Source of the DNA: Pseudomonas sp. Irchel 3E20
GTDB lineage: Bacteria; Pseudomonadota; Gammaproteobacteria; Pseudomonadales; Pseudomonadaceae
Length of the DNA: 64,000 bases
Direction: 5' to 3'
Assembly (NCBI RefSeq): GCF_900187645.1
Contig: NZ_FYEE01000006.1
Coordinates: 62,001-126,000 of the forward strand
A program made the position numbers and the translations under genes. Below the pieces are notes generated by a model. The model saw nothing but the letters and a program-made list of their open reading frames with translations. It made no database searches and was not told the DNA's origin. The stretch's first letter is position 1. Every line of letters starts with the position of its first letter. Below are positions 36,561 to 45,560 of this stretch, piece by piece.

Positions 36561-37130
36561 ATGAAAAACGTCAGCCCCAGCTACCTCTCGCATCACTTCC
36601 TGATCGCCATGCCCCACATGGTGGACCCGAACTTTGCGCATACCTTGACCTACATCGTCGAGCACACTGCCAATGGGGCCATGGGGCTGGTGGTCAACCG
36701 CCCGCAAGACATCACGCTGGCGGACATCCTCGAACAATTGCGCCCCGAGATCGAACCGCCAGCCCTGTGCCAGCACGTGCCGATCTTCCTCGGCGGCCCG
36801 GTGAGCAAGGACCGCGGTTTCGTCCTGCACCCCAGCGGCCAAACCTTCCAGGCCACCATCGAACTGGGCGGCGTGGCACTGTCCAGCTCCCAGGACGTGC
36901 TGTTCGCCATCGCCGACGGCAGGGGCCCGTCCAAGAGCCTGATCGCCCTGGGCTATGCCGGTTGGGAGCCGGGGCAATTGGAGGCCGAGCTGGCCGCCAA
37001 CGCCTGGCTGACCTGCCCGTTCGACGCCGACATCCTGTTCAACACCAGCAGCGAGCAGCGCCTGGAAGCCGCCGCCCGACAACTGGGGGTCAACCTCAAC
37101 CTAATCACCAGCCAGGCGGGGCACGCCTGA
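36561..37130 (+). CDS. algH: YqgE/AlgH-family protein
   Basis: This 189-residue cytosolic protein starts MKNVSPSYLSHHFLIAMPHM and has GAMGLVVNRP and PIFLGGPVSKDRGFVLH, all YqgE/AlgH hallmarks. Its molecular function is not settled; AlgH was linked to alginate regulation in P. aeruginosa. The ATG at 36561 is preferred by homology to an in-frame upstream ATG. Its stop overlaps the ruvX start by one base (TGATG), so the two are coupled. Confidence 0.9.
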   Translation: MKNVSPSYLSHHFLIAMPHMVDPNFAHTLTYIVEHTANGAMGLVVNRPQDITLADILEQLRPEIEPPALCQHVPIFLGGPVSKDRGFVLHPSGQTFQATIELGGVALSSSQDVLFAIADGRGPSKSLIALGYAGWEPGQLEAELAANAWLTCPFDADILFNTSSEQRLEAAARQLGVNLNLITSQAGHA

Positions 37131-37567
37131 TGGCGCTGCGGCTGATCCTGGGTTTTGACTACGGCACCAAGCAGATCGGCGTCGCCGTGGGCCAAGTAAT
37201 TACCGGCCAGGCCCGTGCGCTGTGCACCCTCAAGGCGCAGAACGGTATCCCCGACTGGAACCAGGTCGAGGCCCTGATAAAAGAATGGAAACCCGACGCC
37301 GTTGTTGTCGGCCTGCCGTTGAACATGGACGGCACCCCCAGCGACATGTGCCTGCGCGCGGAGAAATTCGCCCGACGCCTCAACGGCCGCTTCAACCTGC
37401 CCTTCTATACCCACGACGAACGCCTGACCACGTTCGAGGCCAAGGGCGAACGCCTGGCCCGTGGCGGGCAAAAAGGCAGTTACCGCGATAACCCGGTCGA
37501 CGCCATCGCCGCCGCCCTGCTGCTGCAAGGCTGGCTCGACGAAAACACTGCTTTGTTCGAATCCTGA
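37130..37567 (+). CDS. ruvX: Putative pre-16S rRNA nuclease / Holliday junction resolvase-like YqgF
   Basis: This 145-residue RNase H-like protein has the first catalytic Asp in [17 protein letters not shown], the central Glu region [12 protein letters not shown], and the C-terminal Asp in [14 protein letters not shown]. The family finishes the 5' end of 16S rRNA; junction-resolving activity has also been proposed. The start ATG overlaps the algH stop. Confidence 0.93.
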   Translation: MALRLILGFDYGTKQIGVAVGQVITGQARALCTLKAQNGIPDWNQVEALIKEWKPDAVVVGLPLNMDGTPSDMCLRAEKFARRLNGRFNLPFYTHDERLTTFEAKGERLARGGQKGSYRDNPVDAIAAALLLQGWLDENTALFES

Positions 37568-37653
37568 CGGGGTGCGGCCAAGGGCCGCGCCTCTCTTCGT
37601 TTCAGCCCGGACCCTGCCATCATTGGCCGAGCCGCGCCCTTGAAGGAGCCACC

Positions 37654-38160
37654 ATGAGCCTGCCCAACCCCGCCGAACTGATCCGCCAGATGGCCGTCGA
37701 TCTCAAGGCCCACCTGGCCCGCCGCGCCATCAGCGAACCGCGCTACATCGGCATCCGCACCGGCGGCGTGTGGGTGGCCCAGGCGCTGCTGCAAGAGCTG
37801 GGCAGCGATTCGCCCCTGGGCACCCTGGACGTGTCCTTCTACCGCGACGACTTCAGCCAGAACGGCCTGCACCCGCAAGTGCGGCCCTCCGAGTTGCCCT
37901 TCGAGATCGAGGGCCAGCACCTGGTGCTGATCGACGACGTGCTGATGAGCGGGCGCACCATCCGCGCCGCCCTCAACGAACTCTTCGACTACGGCCGCCC
38001 GGCCAGCGTGACCCTGGTCAGCCTGCTGGACCTGGACGCCGGCGAGTTGCCGATCCGCCCCAACGTGGTCGGCGCCACCCTGAGCCTGGCCGCCCATGAG
38101 CGGGTCAAGCTCTGCGGCCCGGCGCCGCTGCAACTCGAACTCCAAGATCTTGCCCTTTAA
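37654..38160 (+). CDS. pyrR: PyrR pyrimidine regulator / uracil phosphoribosyltransferase
   Basis: This 168-residue PRTase-fold protein has the PRPP loop [18 protein letters not shown] and the N-terminal [11 protein letters not shown]. In pseudomonads it sits just upstream of pyrB (13 bp here) and modulates pyr expression. Whether it acts by RNA binding, as in Bacillus, cannot be told. The 86-bp gap from ruvX has a small GC hairpin (CGGCC-N3-GGCCG) after the ruvX stop. AGGAG precedes ATG 37654. Confidence 0.93.
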   Translation: MSLPNPAELIRQMAVDLKAHLARRAISEPRYIGIRTGGVWVAQALLQELGSDSPLGTLDVSFYRDDFSQNGLHPQVRPSELPFEIEGQHLVLIDDVLMSGRTIRAALNELFDYGRPASVTLVSLLDLDAGELPIRPNVVGATLSLAAHERVKLCGPAPLQLELQDLAL

Positions 38161-38172
38161 GAGTCCATCGCG

Positions 38173-39177
38173 ATGACGCCTCTCGACACCCAGCGCCCGC
38201 TGCAACTCAACCACCAGGGACAGTTGCAGCACTTCCTCTCGCTCGACGGTTTACGCCGCGAGCTGTTGACCGAAATCCTCGACACCGCCGACTCCTTCCT
38301 GGAAGTCGGCGCCCGGGCGGTGAAAAAAGTCCCGCTGCTGCGCGGCAAGACCGTGTGCAACGTGTTCTTTGAGAACTCCACCCGCACCCGCACCACCTTC
38401 GAGCTGGCGGCCCAACGGCTGTCGGCAGACGTCATCACCCTGAACGTCTCCACCTCATCGGCGAGCAAGGGCGAAACCCTGCTCGACACCCTGCGCAACC
38501 TCGAAGCCATGGCCGCCGACATGTTTGTGGTGCGCCACGGCGACTCCGGCGCCGCGCACTTCATCGCCGAGCACGTGTGCCCGCAGGTGGCGATCATCAA
38601 CGGCGGCGACGGCCGCCACGCGCACCCGACCCAGGGCATGCTCGACATGCTCACCATCCGCCGCCACAAGGGCGGTTTCGAGAACCTCTCGGTGGCCATC
38701 GTCGGCGACATCCTGCACTCGCGGGTGGCGCGCTCGAACATGCTCGCCCTCAAAACCCTGGGCTGCCCGGACATCCGCGTCATCGCGCCAAAAACCCTGC
38801 TGCCCATCGGCGTCGAGCAGTACGGCGTGAAGGTCTACACCGACCTGGCCGAAGGCCTCAAGGACGTGGACGTGGTCATCATGCTGCGCCTGCAACGCGA
38901 GCGCATGACCGGCGGCCTGCTACCCAGCGAAGGCGAGTTCTATCGCCTGTTCGGCCTGACCACCGCACGCCTGGCCGGCGCCAAGCCCGATGCCATCGTC
39001 ATGCACCCGGGCCCGATCAACCGTGGCGTGGAGATCGAATCGGCGGTGGCCGACGGCCCCCACTCGGTGATCCTCAACCAGGTCACCTACGGCATCGCCA
39101 TCCGCATGGCCGTGCTGTCGATGGCCATGAGTGGGCAAACCGCCCAGCGTCAATTCGAGCAGGAGACCGCCCAGTGA
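38173..39177 (+). CDS. pyrB: Aspartate carbamoyltransferase catalytic subunit
   Basis: This 334-residue enzyme makes carbamoyl-aspartate in pyrimidine synthesis. The carbamoyl-phosphate site [19 protein letters not shown] and the [12 protein letters not shown] motif are intact. The N-terminal extension of about 20 residues is typical of class A Pseudomonas ATCases, which form a dodecamer with PyrC'. Its stop overlaps the pyrC' GTG start by 4 bp (GTGA). Confidence 0.96.
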   Translation: MTPLDTQRPLQLNHQGQLQHFLSLDGLRRELLTEILDTADSFLEVGARAVKKVPLLRGKTVCNVFFENSTRTRTTFELAAQRLSADVITLNVSTSSASKGETLLDTLRNLEAMAADMFVVRHGDSGAAHFIAEHVCPQVAIINGGDGRHAHPTQGMLDMLTIRRHKGGFENLSVAIVGDILHSRVARSNMLALKTLGCPDIRVIAPKTLLPIGVEQYGVKVYTDLAEGLKDVDVVIMLRLQRERMTGGLLPSEGEFYRLFGLTTARLAGAKPDAIVMHPGPINRGVEIESAVADGPHSVILNQVTYGIAIRMAVLSMAMSGQTAQRQFEQETAQ

Positions 39178-40445
39178 AGCTCAGCATCCTCGGCGCACGC
39201 GTCATCGACCCCAGCAGTGGCCTGGACCAAACCACCGACCTGCACCTGCACGCCGGCAAGATCATCGCCATGGGCGCCGCCCCGGCGGACTTCAGCCCCA
39301 GCCAAACCCTCGACGCCCAGGGCCTGGTGGCCGCGCCGGGGCTGGTGGACCTGAGCGTTGCCCTGCGCGAGCCGGGCTACAGCCGCAAAGGCACCATCGC
39401 CAGCGAAACCCGCGCCGCCGCCGCCGGCGGCGTCACCAGCCTGTGCTGCCCGCCGCGCACCAAACCGGTGCTCGACACCTCCGCCGTGGCCGAACTGATC
39501 CTCGACCGCGCCCGCGAGGCCGGCAATTGCAAGGTGTTCCCCATCGGCGCCCTGAGCAAAGGCCTGGAAGGCGAGCAATTGGCCGAGCTCATCGCCCTGC
39601 GCGACGCCGGTTGCGTGGCCTTCAGCAATGGCCTGGACAACTTCCGCAACACCCGCACCCTGTGCCGTGCCCTGGAATACGCCGCCACGTTCGACCTGAC
39701 GGTGATCTTCCACTCCCAGGACCACGACCTCGCTGCCGGCGGCCTGGCCCACGAAGGCCCGACCGCGAGCTTCCTCGGCTTGCCGGGCATTCCCGAAACC
39801 GCCGAGACCGTGGCCCTGGCCCGTGACCTCTTGCTGGTAGAACAAAGCGGCGTGCGCGCGCACTTCAGCCAGTTGACCAGCGCCCGTGGCGCGGCGCTGA
39901 TCGCCCAGGCCCAGGCCCGCGGCCTGAAAGTGACCGCCGATGTGGCGCTATACCAGTTGATCCTGACTGACGAGGCGCTGATCGACTTCAACAGCCTCTA
40001 CCACGTGCAACCGCCGCTGCGCACCCGCGCCGACCGCGACGGCTTGCGCGAAGCGGTGAAAAGCGGCGTGATCTCGGCCATTTCCAGCCATCACCAGCCC
40101 CATGAGCGCGACGCCAAACTGGCACCGTTCGGCGCCACCGAACCGGGCATCAGCAGCGTTGAACTGCTGCTGCCGCTGGCCATGACCCTGGTGGCAGACG
40201 GCTTGCTCGACCTGCCGACGCTACTGGCACGCCTGAGCGCCGGCCCGGCGCAAGCCCTGCGCCTACCCGCCGGCAAGCTGCACGTGGGCGCCGCCGCCGA
40301 CCTGGTGCTGTTCGACCCCAACCGCTCCACCGTGGCCGGCGAAGGCTGGCTGTCCAAAGGCGAAAACTGCCCGTTCATGGGCCACAGCCTGCCGGCGAAC
40401 GTGCGCTACACCCTGGTGGATGGGCACATCACCTACCAGGCCTAA
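39174..40445 (+). CDS. pyrC': Dihydroorotase-like PyrC' (catalytically dead ATCase partner)
   Basis: This 423-residue amidohydrolase-fold protein starts with GTG 39174, with AGGAG 9 nt upstream. The active-family zinc motif DxHxHxREPG reads [10 protein letters not shown] at residues 59-68, so both metal-binding histidines are replaced (Ser61, Ala63). The expected later metal histidines are also not in their usual contexts. This matches the known inactive PyrC' that stabilises and regulates the Pseudomonas ATCase holoenzyme; an active dihydroorotase must be encoded elsewhere. Translational coupling with pyrB supports equimolar assembly. Confidence 0.93.
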   Translation: MKLSILGARVIDPSSGLDQTTDLHLHAGKIIAMGAAPADFSPSQTLDAQGLVAAPGLVDLSVALREPGYSRKGTIASETRAAAAGGVTSLCCPPRTKPVLDTSAVAELILDRAREAGNCKVFPIGALSKGLEGEQLAELIALRDAGCVAFSNGLDNFRNTRTLCRALEYAATFDLTVIFHSQDHDLAAGGLAHEGPTASFLGLPGIPETAETVALARDLLLVEQSGVRAHFSQLTSARGAALIAQAQARGLKVTADVALYQLILTDEALIDFNSLYHVQPPLRTRADRDGLREAVKSGVISAISSHHQPHERDAKLAPFGATEPGISSVELLLPLAMTLVADGLLDLPTLLARLSAGPAQALRLPAGKLHVGAAADLVLFDPNRSTVAGEGWLSKGENCPFMGHSLPANVRYTLVDGHITYQA

Positions 40446-40462
40446 ACCCTGTAAGAGCAACT

Positions 40463-40509
40463 TGTGTGGGAGCGGGCCGCGGCGCGGCCCGCAAGTAGGC
40501 TCCCATCAT
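40463..40509. repeat. REP-like hairpin between pyrC' and the TM2 gene (possible shared terminator)
   Basis: A perfect stem GCGGGCCGC (40472-40480) / GCGGCCCGC (40484-40492) with loop GGC lies within 'gtgggagc...gctccc' flanks. It sits in the only gap between two converging genes. No T-tract follows it. Confidence 0.55.
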
Positions 40510-40519
40510 GGGGGAGTGG

Positions 40520-40936
40520 CTATCGCCCCCCACGACTCTGGGCGTTGCGGATCGAGATCTGCGTGTTGAGCGTCCAGAAGTCATACAGCACCCCCACCAG
40601 CAGCAACCCGCCAGTGAACAGGTAGATCACCCCCGTGATCCACTTGCCCTGGTACATGCGGTGCACGCCAAACACCCCCAGAAACGCCAGCAGAATCCAC
40701 GCCACGTTGTACTCCAGCGGCCCGGCGGTGAAACGCAGGTCGGCTTCGCGGTCCATGGCCGGGATCAGGAACAGGTCGATCAACCAACCAATCCCCAGCA
40801 AGCCCAGGGTGAAAAACCAGATCGTCCCGGTCACCGGTTTGCCGTAGTAGAAGCGGTGGGCGCCGGTAAAACCGAAAATCCACAGCAGATAGCCGATGAT
40901 TTTGCTGTGGGTGTCCTGTTGCTGATAGGTGTTCAT
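40520..40936 (-). CDS. TM2-domain membrane protein
   Basis: This 138-residue protein has repeated TM2-type segments: YLLWIFGFTGAHRFYYGKPVTG, then LGLLGIGWLIDLFLIP, then a second set ending GVLYDFWTLNTQISIRN. The G-x-HRFY-x-G and DLF/DFW motifs define the family. Function unknown. The ATG at 40936 has AGGA upstream; the frame extends back to 41086 but with non-conserved sequence. Confidence 0.85.
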   Translation of the reverse strand: MNTYQQQDTHSKIIGYLLWIFGFTGAHRFYYGKPVTGTIWFFTLGLLGIGWLIDLFLIPAMDREADLRFTAGPLEYNVAWILLAFLGVFGVHRMYQGKWITGVIYLFTGGLLLVGVLYDFWTLNTQISIRNAQSRGGR

Positions 40937-41187
40937 GGAGTTCCTCTTGCGGTCCGATAGATAAATTTTTTCGCTATAGGTGTGACTTTTTTGTGTCGTC
41001 CCGACGTGTGGCTGGTTCACCTTACACCGCGCGCAAAGCCTTGTAGCGCCTGACTTCTGTCTGACAATTGCGCCAATTTGCCGCATGTTGGCCGAACTTG
41101 GCTACCGATTTGAATCGACCAGTGGCCGCGAAACAGACAAAAAAGCTGTTATAAAGTTGCGCGCCTACCTTTATAGAGCCCTGCCTA

Positions 41188-41802
41188 ATGCGTCCATTTT
41201 TCAAGACATGGCTAACCATCTGCCTATTAATGCCACTGGCCGCCCACGCCACCAATCGTGAGCAACGTCTGCCCAACGTCAATGGTTTCACCCCCAAATC
41301 CCATGTTTCGGCTCCTTCGAGCAAAAACAAGCAGGCGCCTCGCCTGAACCGCGTTAGTAGCAACAAGCGTGTGCCCGTCATGGCCGCCAAGCAAAGCAGC
41401 GACGTGCTCAGCCGCGCGGTCAATGTGCTCGGCACCCCTTACCGTTGGGGCGGCAGCAGCCCCAGCAAGGGTTTTGATTGCAGCGGCCTGGTGAAGTACG
41501 CCTTCAACGACGTCGCCGCCATCGATCTACCGCGCACCTCCAACGCCATGGCCAGCGGCCACGGGCAGAAAGTCGACCGCAAGGATCTCAAGCCCGGCGA
41601 CCTGATTTTCTTCAACCTCAAGAGCCGCCGGGTCAACCACGTCGCCATCTACATGGGCAACGACCGCTTTATCCACGCGCCACGGCGCGGCAAGTCGGTA
41701 ACCATCGACACCCTGAAAAAACCATATTGGGAAAAACACTACGTGGTGGCCAAGCGAGTGTTGCCCAAAGAGCCCAATACCCTGCGGATTGTGCAGCGCT
41801 GA
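41188..41802 (+). CDS. NlpC/P60 (C40) cell-wall hydrolase
   Basis: This 204-residue exported peptidase has signal peptide MRPFFKTWLTICLLMPLAAHA, a ~50-residue basic linker, then the NlpC/P60 domain. The catalytic triad is visible as Cys98 (KGFDCSGLV), His151 (VNHVAIYMG) and His163 (FIHAP). It should cut D-Glu-mDAP-type peptide bonds in peptidoglycan. A TATAAA at 41150-41155 may be its -10 box. It converges with pilT. The 251-bp gap to the TM2 gene shows no other feature. Confidence 0.9.
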   Translation: MRPFFKTWLTICLLMPLAAHATNREQRLPNVNGFTPKSHVSAPSSKNKQAPRLNRVSSNKRVPVMAAKQSSDVLSRAVNVLGTPYRWGGSSPSKGFDCSGLVKYAFNDVAAIDLPRTSNAMASGHGQKVDRKDLKPGDLIFFNLKSRRVNHVAIYMGNDRFIHAPRRGKSVTIDTLKKPYWEKHYVVAKRVLPKEPNTLRIVQR

Positions 41803-41824
41803 GCAGTTTGACGCTGACGGCCTC

Positions 41825-41874
41825 ATCGCGGGCGAGCCCGCTCCCACAGGTTTTGAGGCCCTAAAGCCTCAAAA
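41825..41874. terminator. REP plus hairpin between the converging C40 gene and pilT
   Basis: A single REP core (41825-41849) is followed by the perfect stem TTTTGAGGC (41851-41859) / GCCTCAAAA (41866-41874) with a 6-nt loop. The right arm includes the pilT stop codon. The T/A ends of the stem make it a plausible bidirectional intrinsic terminator. Confidence 0.6.
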
Positions 41875-42903
41875 CCCCTCCGGCGCCCGTGCCTTCTCCC
41901 GCGCCTGTTCGCGGCTTATCAACCCCTTGGCCAGTAGGTCTTTGAGGGCCATGTCCAGCGTTTGCATGCCCAGCGCCCCGCCGGTCTGAATCGCCGAATA
42001 CATCTGCGCCACCTTGTCTTCGCGGATCAGGTTGCGGATCGCCGCCGTGCCCAGCATCACCTCATGGGCCGCCACCCGCCCGCCACCGACTTTCTTGACC
42101 AAGCACTGCGACACCACTGCCTGCAATGACTCCGACAGCATCGAGCGCGCCATGCCTCGCTCCGTGCCCGGGAACACGTCCAGTACGCGGTCGATGGTTT
42201 TCGCTGCCGAGGTGGTGTGCAGCGTGCCGAACACCAAGTGCCCGGTTTCGGCGGCGGTCAGGGCCAGGCGAATGGTTTCCAGGTCACGCATCTCGCCCAC
42301 CAGGATCACGTCCGGGTCTTCGCGCAGGGCCGCCCGCAGCGCGGCCGCGAAACTGCGGGTGTCGCGCTGCACTTGGCGCTGGCTTATCAGGCACTGGCGG
42401 GGCTCATGAATGAACTCGATGGGGTCTTCGATGGTGAGGATGTGCTGCTGGCGGTGCGCGTTGAGGTGATCGACCAGCGCCGCCAGGGTGGTGGACTTGC
42501 CCGACCCGGTGGGCCCGGTGACCAATACCAGGCCACGGGGTGCCTCGGCAATACGCCGAAACACTTCCCCCAACCCCAACGACGCCAGGCTTGGCACCTG
42601 GGCGGCAACGCTGCGCAGCACCGCGCCGATGCCGCGCTGCTGGTGGAACAGGTTGACGCGAAACCGCCCCACGCCGTCGCGCTCGAAAGCAAAATCCAGG
42701 TCCAGGGTCGCGTCGAACTGCCCCCGCTGCTCATCGTCCATGATCTCGTCCAGCAAGGCCCGCACCCGCGCCGAGTCCAGCGTCGGCAGGTCAAGGCGCT
42801 GGATGTCGCCGTCCACTCGCACCATGGGCGCCAGGCCCGCCGACAGATGCACATCCGAAGCCCCGAGCCGCACGCTCAGGGACAGTAGCTCAGTGATATC
42901 CAT
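41869..42903 (-). CDS. pilT: Type IV pilus retraction ATPase PilT
   Basis: This 344-residue hexameric ATPase powers pilus retraction. It has Walker A TGPTGSGKSTTLAAL, the Asp box ILTIEDPIEF, Walker B LREDPDVILVGEMRD, the His box HLVFGTLHTTSAAKTID and the C-terminal AIRNLIREDKVAQMYS motif, which contains the AIRNLIRE signature of PilT. The start MDITELLSLSVRLGASDVHL follows the family. GGAG is 14 nt from this ATG, so a TTG at 42909 is a possible alternative. It is divergent from yggS by 57 bp. No pilU follows. Confidence 0.94.
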   Translation of the reverse strand: MDITELLSLSVRLGASDVHLSAGLAPMVRVDGDIQRLDLPTLDSARVRALLDEIMDDEQRGQFDATLDLDFAFERDGVGRFRVNLFHQQRGIGAVLRSVAAQVPSLASLGLGEVFRRIAEAPRGLVLVTGPTGSGKSTTLAALVDHLNAHRQQHILTIEDPIEFIHEPRQCLISQRQVQRDTRSFAAALRAALREDPDVILVGEMRDLETIRLALTAAETGHLVFGTLHTTSAAKTIDRVLDVFPGTERGMARSMLSESLQAVVSQCLVKKVGGGRVAAHEVMLGTAAIRNLIREDKVAQMYSAIQTGGALGMQTLDMALKDLLAKGLISREQAREKARAPEGF

Positions 42904-42960
42904 ATCCAAACCCAACTCCAGTAGAATGCCGCCAACCTCAGAACCACAGGCGCCCATCGA

Positions 42961-43647
42961 ATGTCCACGATAGCAGACAGCATTGCCCTGGTTCGCAGCC
43001 GCATCCACGCTGCCGCAAAAGCCGCCGGGCGCGACGAAAACAGCGTGCAACTGCTGGCCGTGAGCAAGACCAAACCCGCCCAGGCCCTGCGCCAAGCCTA
43101 TGCCGCCGGGCTGCGCGATTTCGGCGAAAACTACCTGCAAGAAGCCCTGAGCAAGCAACTCGAACTGCGCGACCTGCCCTTGAGTTGGCACTTCATCGGC
43201 CCCATTCAATCGAACAAGACGCGAGCCATCGCCGAACACTTCGCCTGGGTGCATTCCGTGGACCGCTTGAAAATCGCCCAACGCCTGTCCGAGCAACGCC
43301 CCGCTGAACTGCCGCCACTGAACATCTGCATCCAGGTCAACGTCAGCGGCGAGGCGAGCAAATCCGGCTGCACCCCGGCCGACCTGCCGGCCCTGGCCAC
43401 GGCCATCAATGCCTTGCCGCGTTTGAAGCTGCGCGGCTTGATGGCGATCCCGGAGCCAACCGACGAGCGCGCCGAGCAAGATGCCGCGTTTGCCGCCGTA
43501 CAACAGCTGCAAGCCAGCCTCGGTTTGCCGCTGGACACGCTTTCCATGGGCATGAGCCACGACCTGGAGTCAGCCATTGCCCAAGGCGCCACCTGGGTGC
43601 GCATCGGTACTGCGCTATTCGGTGCCCGCGACTACAGCCAGCCCTGA
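42961..43647 (+). CDS. PLP homeostasis protein YggS/PLPBP
   Basis: This 228-residue single-domain alanine-racemase-fold protein has PLP-binding Lys in VQLLAVSKTKPA and the late GMSHDLESAIAQGATWVRIG. It balances pyridoxal phosphate and amino-acid pools without a known catalytic reaction. It opens a run of four same-strand genes (yggS, proC, yggT, yggU), an order shared by many gammaproteobacteria. Confidence 0.93.
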   Translation: MSTIADSIALVRSRIHAAAKAAGRDENSVQLLAVSKTKPAQALRQAYAAGLRDFGENYLQEALSKQLELRDLPLSWHFIGPIQSNKTRAIAEHFAWVHSVDRLKIAQRLSEQRPAELPPLNICIQVNVSGEASKSGCTPADLPALATAINALPRLKLRGLMAIPEPTDERAEQDAAFAAVQQLQASLGLPLDTLSMGMSHDLESAIAQGATWVRIGTALFGARDYSQP

Positions 43648-43680
43648 AATGGCTGACTTACTTCTCTATAAGGACCTGTC

Positions 43681-44499
43681 ATGAGCAAGACACGTATTGC
43701 CTTTATCGGAGCCGGTAACATGGCCGCCAGCCTGATCGGCGGCCTGCGCGCCAAGGGCCTGGACGCCGCGCAGATCCGTGCCAGCGACCCCGGCGCAGAA
43801 ACCCGCGCGCGGGTTCACGCCGAGCACGGCATCGAACTGTTCGCCGACAACGCCCAGGCCATCGACGGCGCCGACGTGGTCGTGCTGGCGGTCAAGCCGC
43901 AAATGATGAAAGCCGTCTGCGAGGCGCTGCGCCCGCACCTCACGGCGCAGCAACTGGTGGTGTCCATCGCCGCTGGCATCACATGTGCCAGCATGGCCAA
44001 GTGGCTCGGCGAGCAACCCATCGTGCGCTGCATGCCCAACACCCCATCGCTGCTGCGCCAAGGGGTGAGCGGCCTGTACGCCACTGGCGCCGTCACCGAG
44101 GCGCAACGCCAGCAGGCGCAAGAGCTGTTGTCGGCCGTGGGCCTGGCCCTGTGGCTGGAAAACGAGCAGCAACTGGACGCGGTCACCGCCGTCTCCGGCA
44201 GCGGCCCGGCGTACTTCTTCCTGCTGATCGAAGCCATGACCGCCGCCGGCGAGAAACTCGGCCTGCCCCGCGACATCGCCGCCCAACTGACCCTGCAAAC
44301 CGCACTCGGCGCCGCCCACATGGCGGTGGCCAGCGACGTGGACGCCGCTGAGCTGCGCCGCCGCGTCACCTCCCCGGCCGGCACCACCGAAGCGGCCATC
44401 AAATCATTCCAGGCCGGCGGCTTCGAGGCGCTGGTCGAAACCGCCCTGGGCGCCGCCGCACATCGCTCGGCCGAAATGGCCGAACAACTGGGCCAATAA
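43681..44499 (+). CDS. proC: Pyrroline-5-carboxylate reductase
   Basis: This 272-residue enzyme does the last step of proline synthesis (P5C to proline with NADPH). The Rossmann start RIAFIGAGNMAASLIGGL and the C-terminal VTAVSGSGPAYFFLLIEAM plus SPAGTTEAAI signatures are complete. AAGGA precedes the ATG. It lies 33 bp after yggS. Confidence 0.96.
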   Translation: MSKTRIAFIGAGNMAASLIGGLRAKGLDAAQIRASDPGAETRARVHAEHGIELFADNAQAIDGADVVVLAVKPQMMKAVCEALRPHLTAQQLVVSIAAGITCASMAKWLGEQPIVRCMPNTPSLLRQGVSGLYATGAVTEAQRQQAQELLSAVGLALWLENEQQLDAVTAVSGSGPAYFFLLIEAMTAAGEKLGLPRDIAAQLTLQTALGAAHMAVASDVDAAELRRRVTSPAGTTEAAIKSFQAGGFEALVETALGAAAHRSAEMAEQLGQ

Positions 44500-44509
44500 G
44501 GAGCCATTC

Positions 44510-45100
44510 ATGATTGGATTGGAAACCGCAGCCATCTACGTGCTGCAAACCCTCGGCAGCCTGTACCTGCTGATCGTGCTGTTGCGTTTCGTGCTGCAAC
44601 TGGTACGCGCCAACTTCTACAACCCACTGTGCCAGTTCGCGGTCAAGGCCACCCAGCCGCTGCTCAAGCCGCTGCGCCGGGTCATCCCCAGCGTGTTCGG
44701 CCTGGACATGTCGTCCCTGGTGCTGGCCCTTATCCTCCAGGTGCTGCTGATGGCCGTGACCATGCTGCTGGCCTACGGCACCACGGGCGCCCCGCTGCAA
44801 CTGCTGATCTGGGCGATCATCGGTGTGACGGCGCTGTTCCTGAAGATTTTCTTCTTCGCCCTGATTATCAGCGTGATCCTGTCCTGGGTCGCACCGGGCA
44901 GCCATAACCCGGGCGCCGAGTTGGTCAACCAGATCTGCGAGCCGGTGCTGGCGCCGTTTCGCAAGATCCTGCCCAGCCTGGGCGGCCTGGATATCTCGCC
45001 GATCCTCGCGTTCATGGTGCTCAAGCTGCTGGACATGCTGGTCATCAACAACCTCGCCGCCATGAGCCAGATGCCGGACATCCTGCGCATGCTGATCTGA
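44510..45100 (+). CDS. YggT-family membrane protein
   Basis: This 196-residue protein has two YGGT repeats. Each is a hydrophobic pair with a conserved RFVLQL...NP or SWVAPGSHNP turn, around residues 24-45 and 120-145. Family members are implicated in osmotic tolerance or division-site organisation, but the function is not established. It lies 10 bp after proC, with GGAG upstream. Confidence 0.9.
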   Translation: MIGLETAAIYVLQTLGSLYLLIVLLRFVLQLVRANFYNPLCQFAVKATQPLLKPLRRVIPSVFGLDMSSLVLALILQVLLMAVTMLLAYGTTGAPLQLLIWAIIGVTALFLKIFFFALIISVILSWVAPGSHNPGAELVNQICEPVLAPFRKILPSLGGLDISPILAFMVLKLLDMLVINNLAAMSQMPDILRMLI

Positions 45101-45104
45101 CCCG

Positions 45105-45401
45105 GTGAGCTATTTCCGCTGGGACGGCGAGGATCTGATCCTCGAATGCCACCTGCAACCGGCGGCCCGCAGCGATGATTTCTGCGGGCTGCACGGCGAG
45201 CGCCTGAAAATCCGCCTCACCGCACCGCCCGTCGAGGGCAAGGCCAATGCCTACCTGATGGCTTTTCTGGCCAAGGCCTTCGGGGTCGCCAAAAGCCAGG
45301 TGAGCCTGCTCAGCGGCGAGTTGAACCGGCAGAAACGGGTGCGCATCAGTGCACCGAAAAAACTCCCGCCGCTGCCGGGGCTGGAGCGCCCGGCGGGGTG
45401 A
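45105..45401 (+). CDS. DUF167 family protein (YggU)
   Basis: This 98-residue small protein has the DUF167 pattern LKIRLTAPPVEGKANAYLMA and VSLLSGELNRQKRVRI. It starts with GTG 45105, 4 bp after yggT, which indicates coupling. Function unknown. Confidence 0.88.
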   Translation: MSYFRWDGEDLILECHLQPAARSDDFCGLHGERLKIRLTAPPVEGKANAYLMAFLAKAFGVAKSQVSLLSGELNRQKRVRISAPKKLPPLPGLERPAG

Positions 45402-45417
45402 TGAGTCGCCTCACTTA

Positions 45418-45479
45418 TCGCGAGCAGGCTCGCTCCCACAGGGTTATGCAATGACGTGTGGGAGCGAGCCTGCTCGCGA
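45418..45479. repeat. Perfect REPIN
   Basis: The 23-nt arms (45418-45440 and 45457-45479) are exact inverted copies of the REP core, separated by 16 nt. It lies after yggU and upstream of metX and is the cleanest REPIN in the window. Confidence 0.9.
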
Positions 45480-45502
45480 GGGGGACGCCACGGTATAGCC
45501 GC

Positions 45503-45557
45503 TTGCCGCTAGGGGCCCTGCTCTTTAGACTTACGCCTCATTTAAATGAGAGCAGGG
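45503..45557 (+). promoter_or_regulatory. Candidate metX promoter with overlapping dyads
   Basis: TTGCCG (45503-45508), a 17-bp spacer and TAGACT (45526-45531) fit sigma-70. CCCTGCTCT (45516-45524) and AGAGCAGGG (45549-45557) form perfect inverted arms spanning the -10 box and the ribosome site. The palindrome CTCATTTAAATGAG (45537-45550) sits at the expected start of transcription. Confidence 0.45.
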
Positions 45558-45560
45558 TCG

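Noticed and set aside
34412..36562. 716-codon minus-strand frame opposite gshB and tonB3
   Set aside because: It runs antisense across two well-supported genes and shows no domain; antisense shadow.
37568..37653. Possible pyr attenuator between ruvX and pyrR
   Set aside because: A CGGCC-N3-GGCCG hairpin is present, but no alternative anti-terminator pairing, leader peptide or T-tract is evident.
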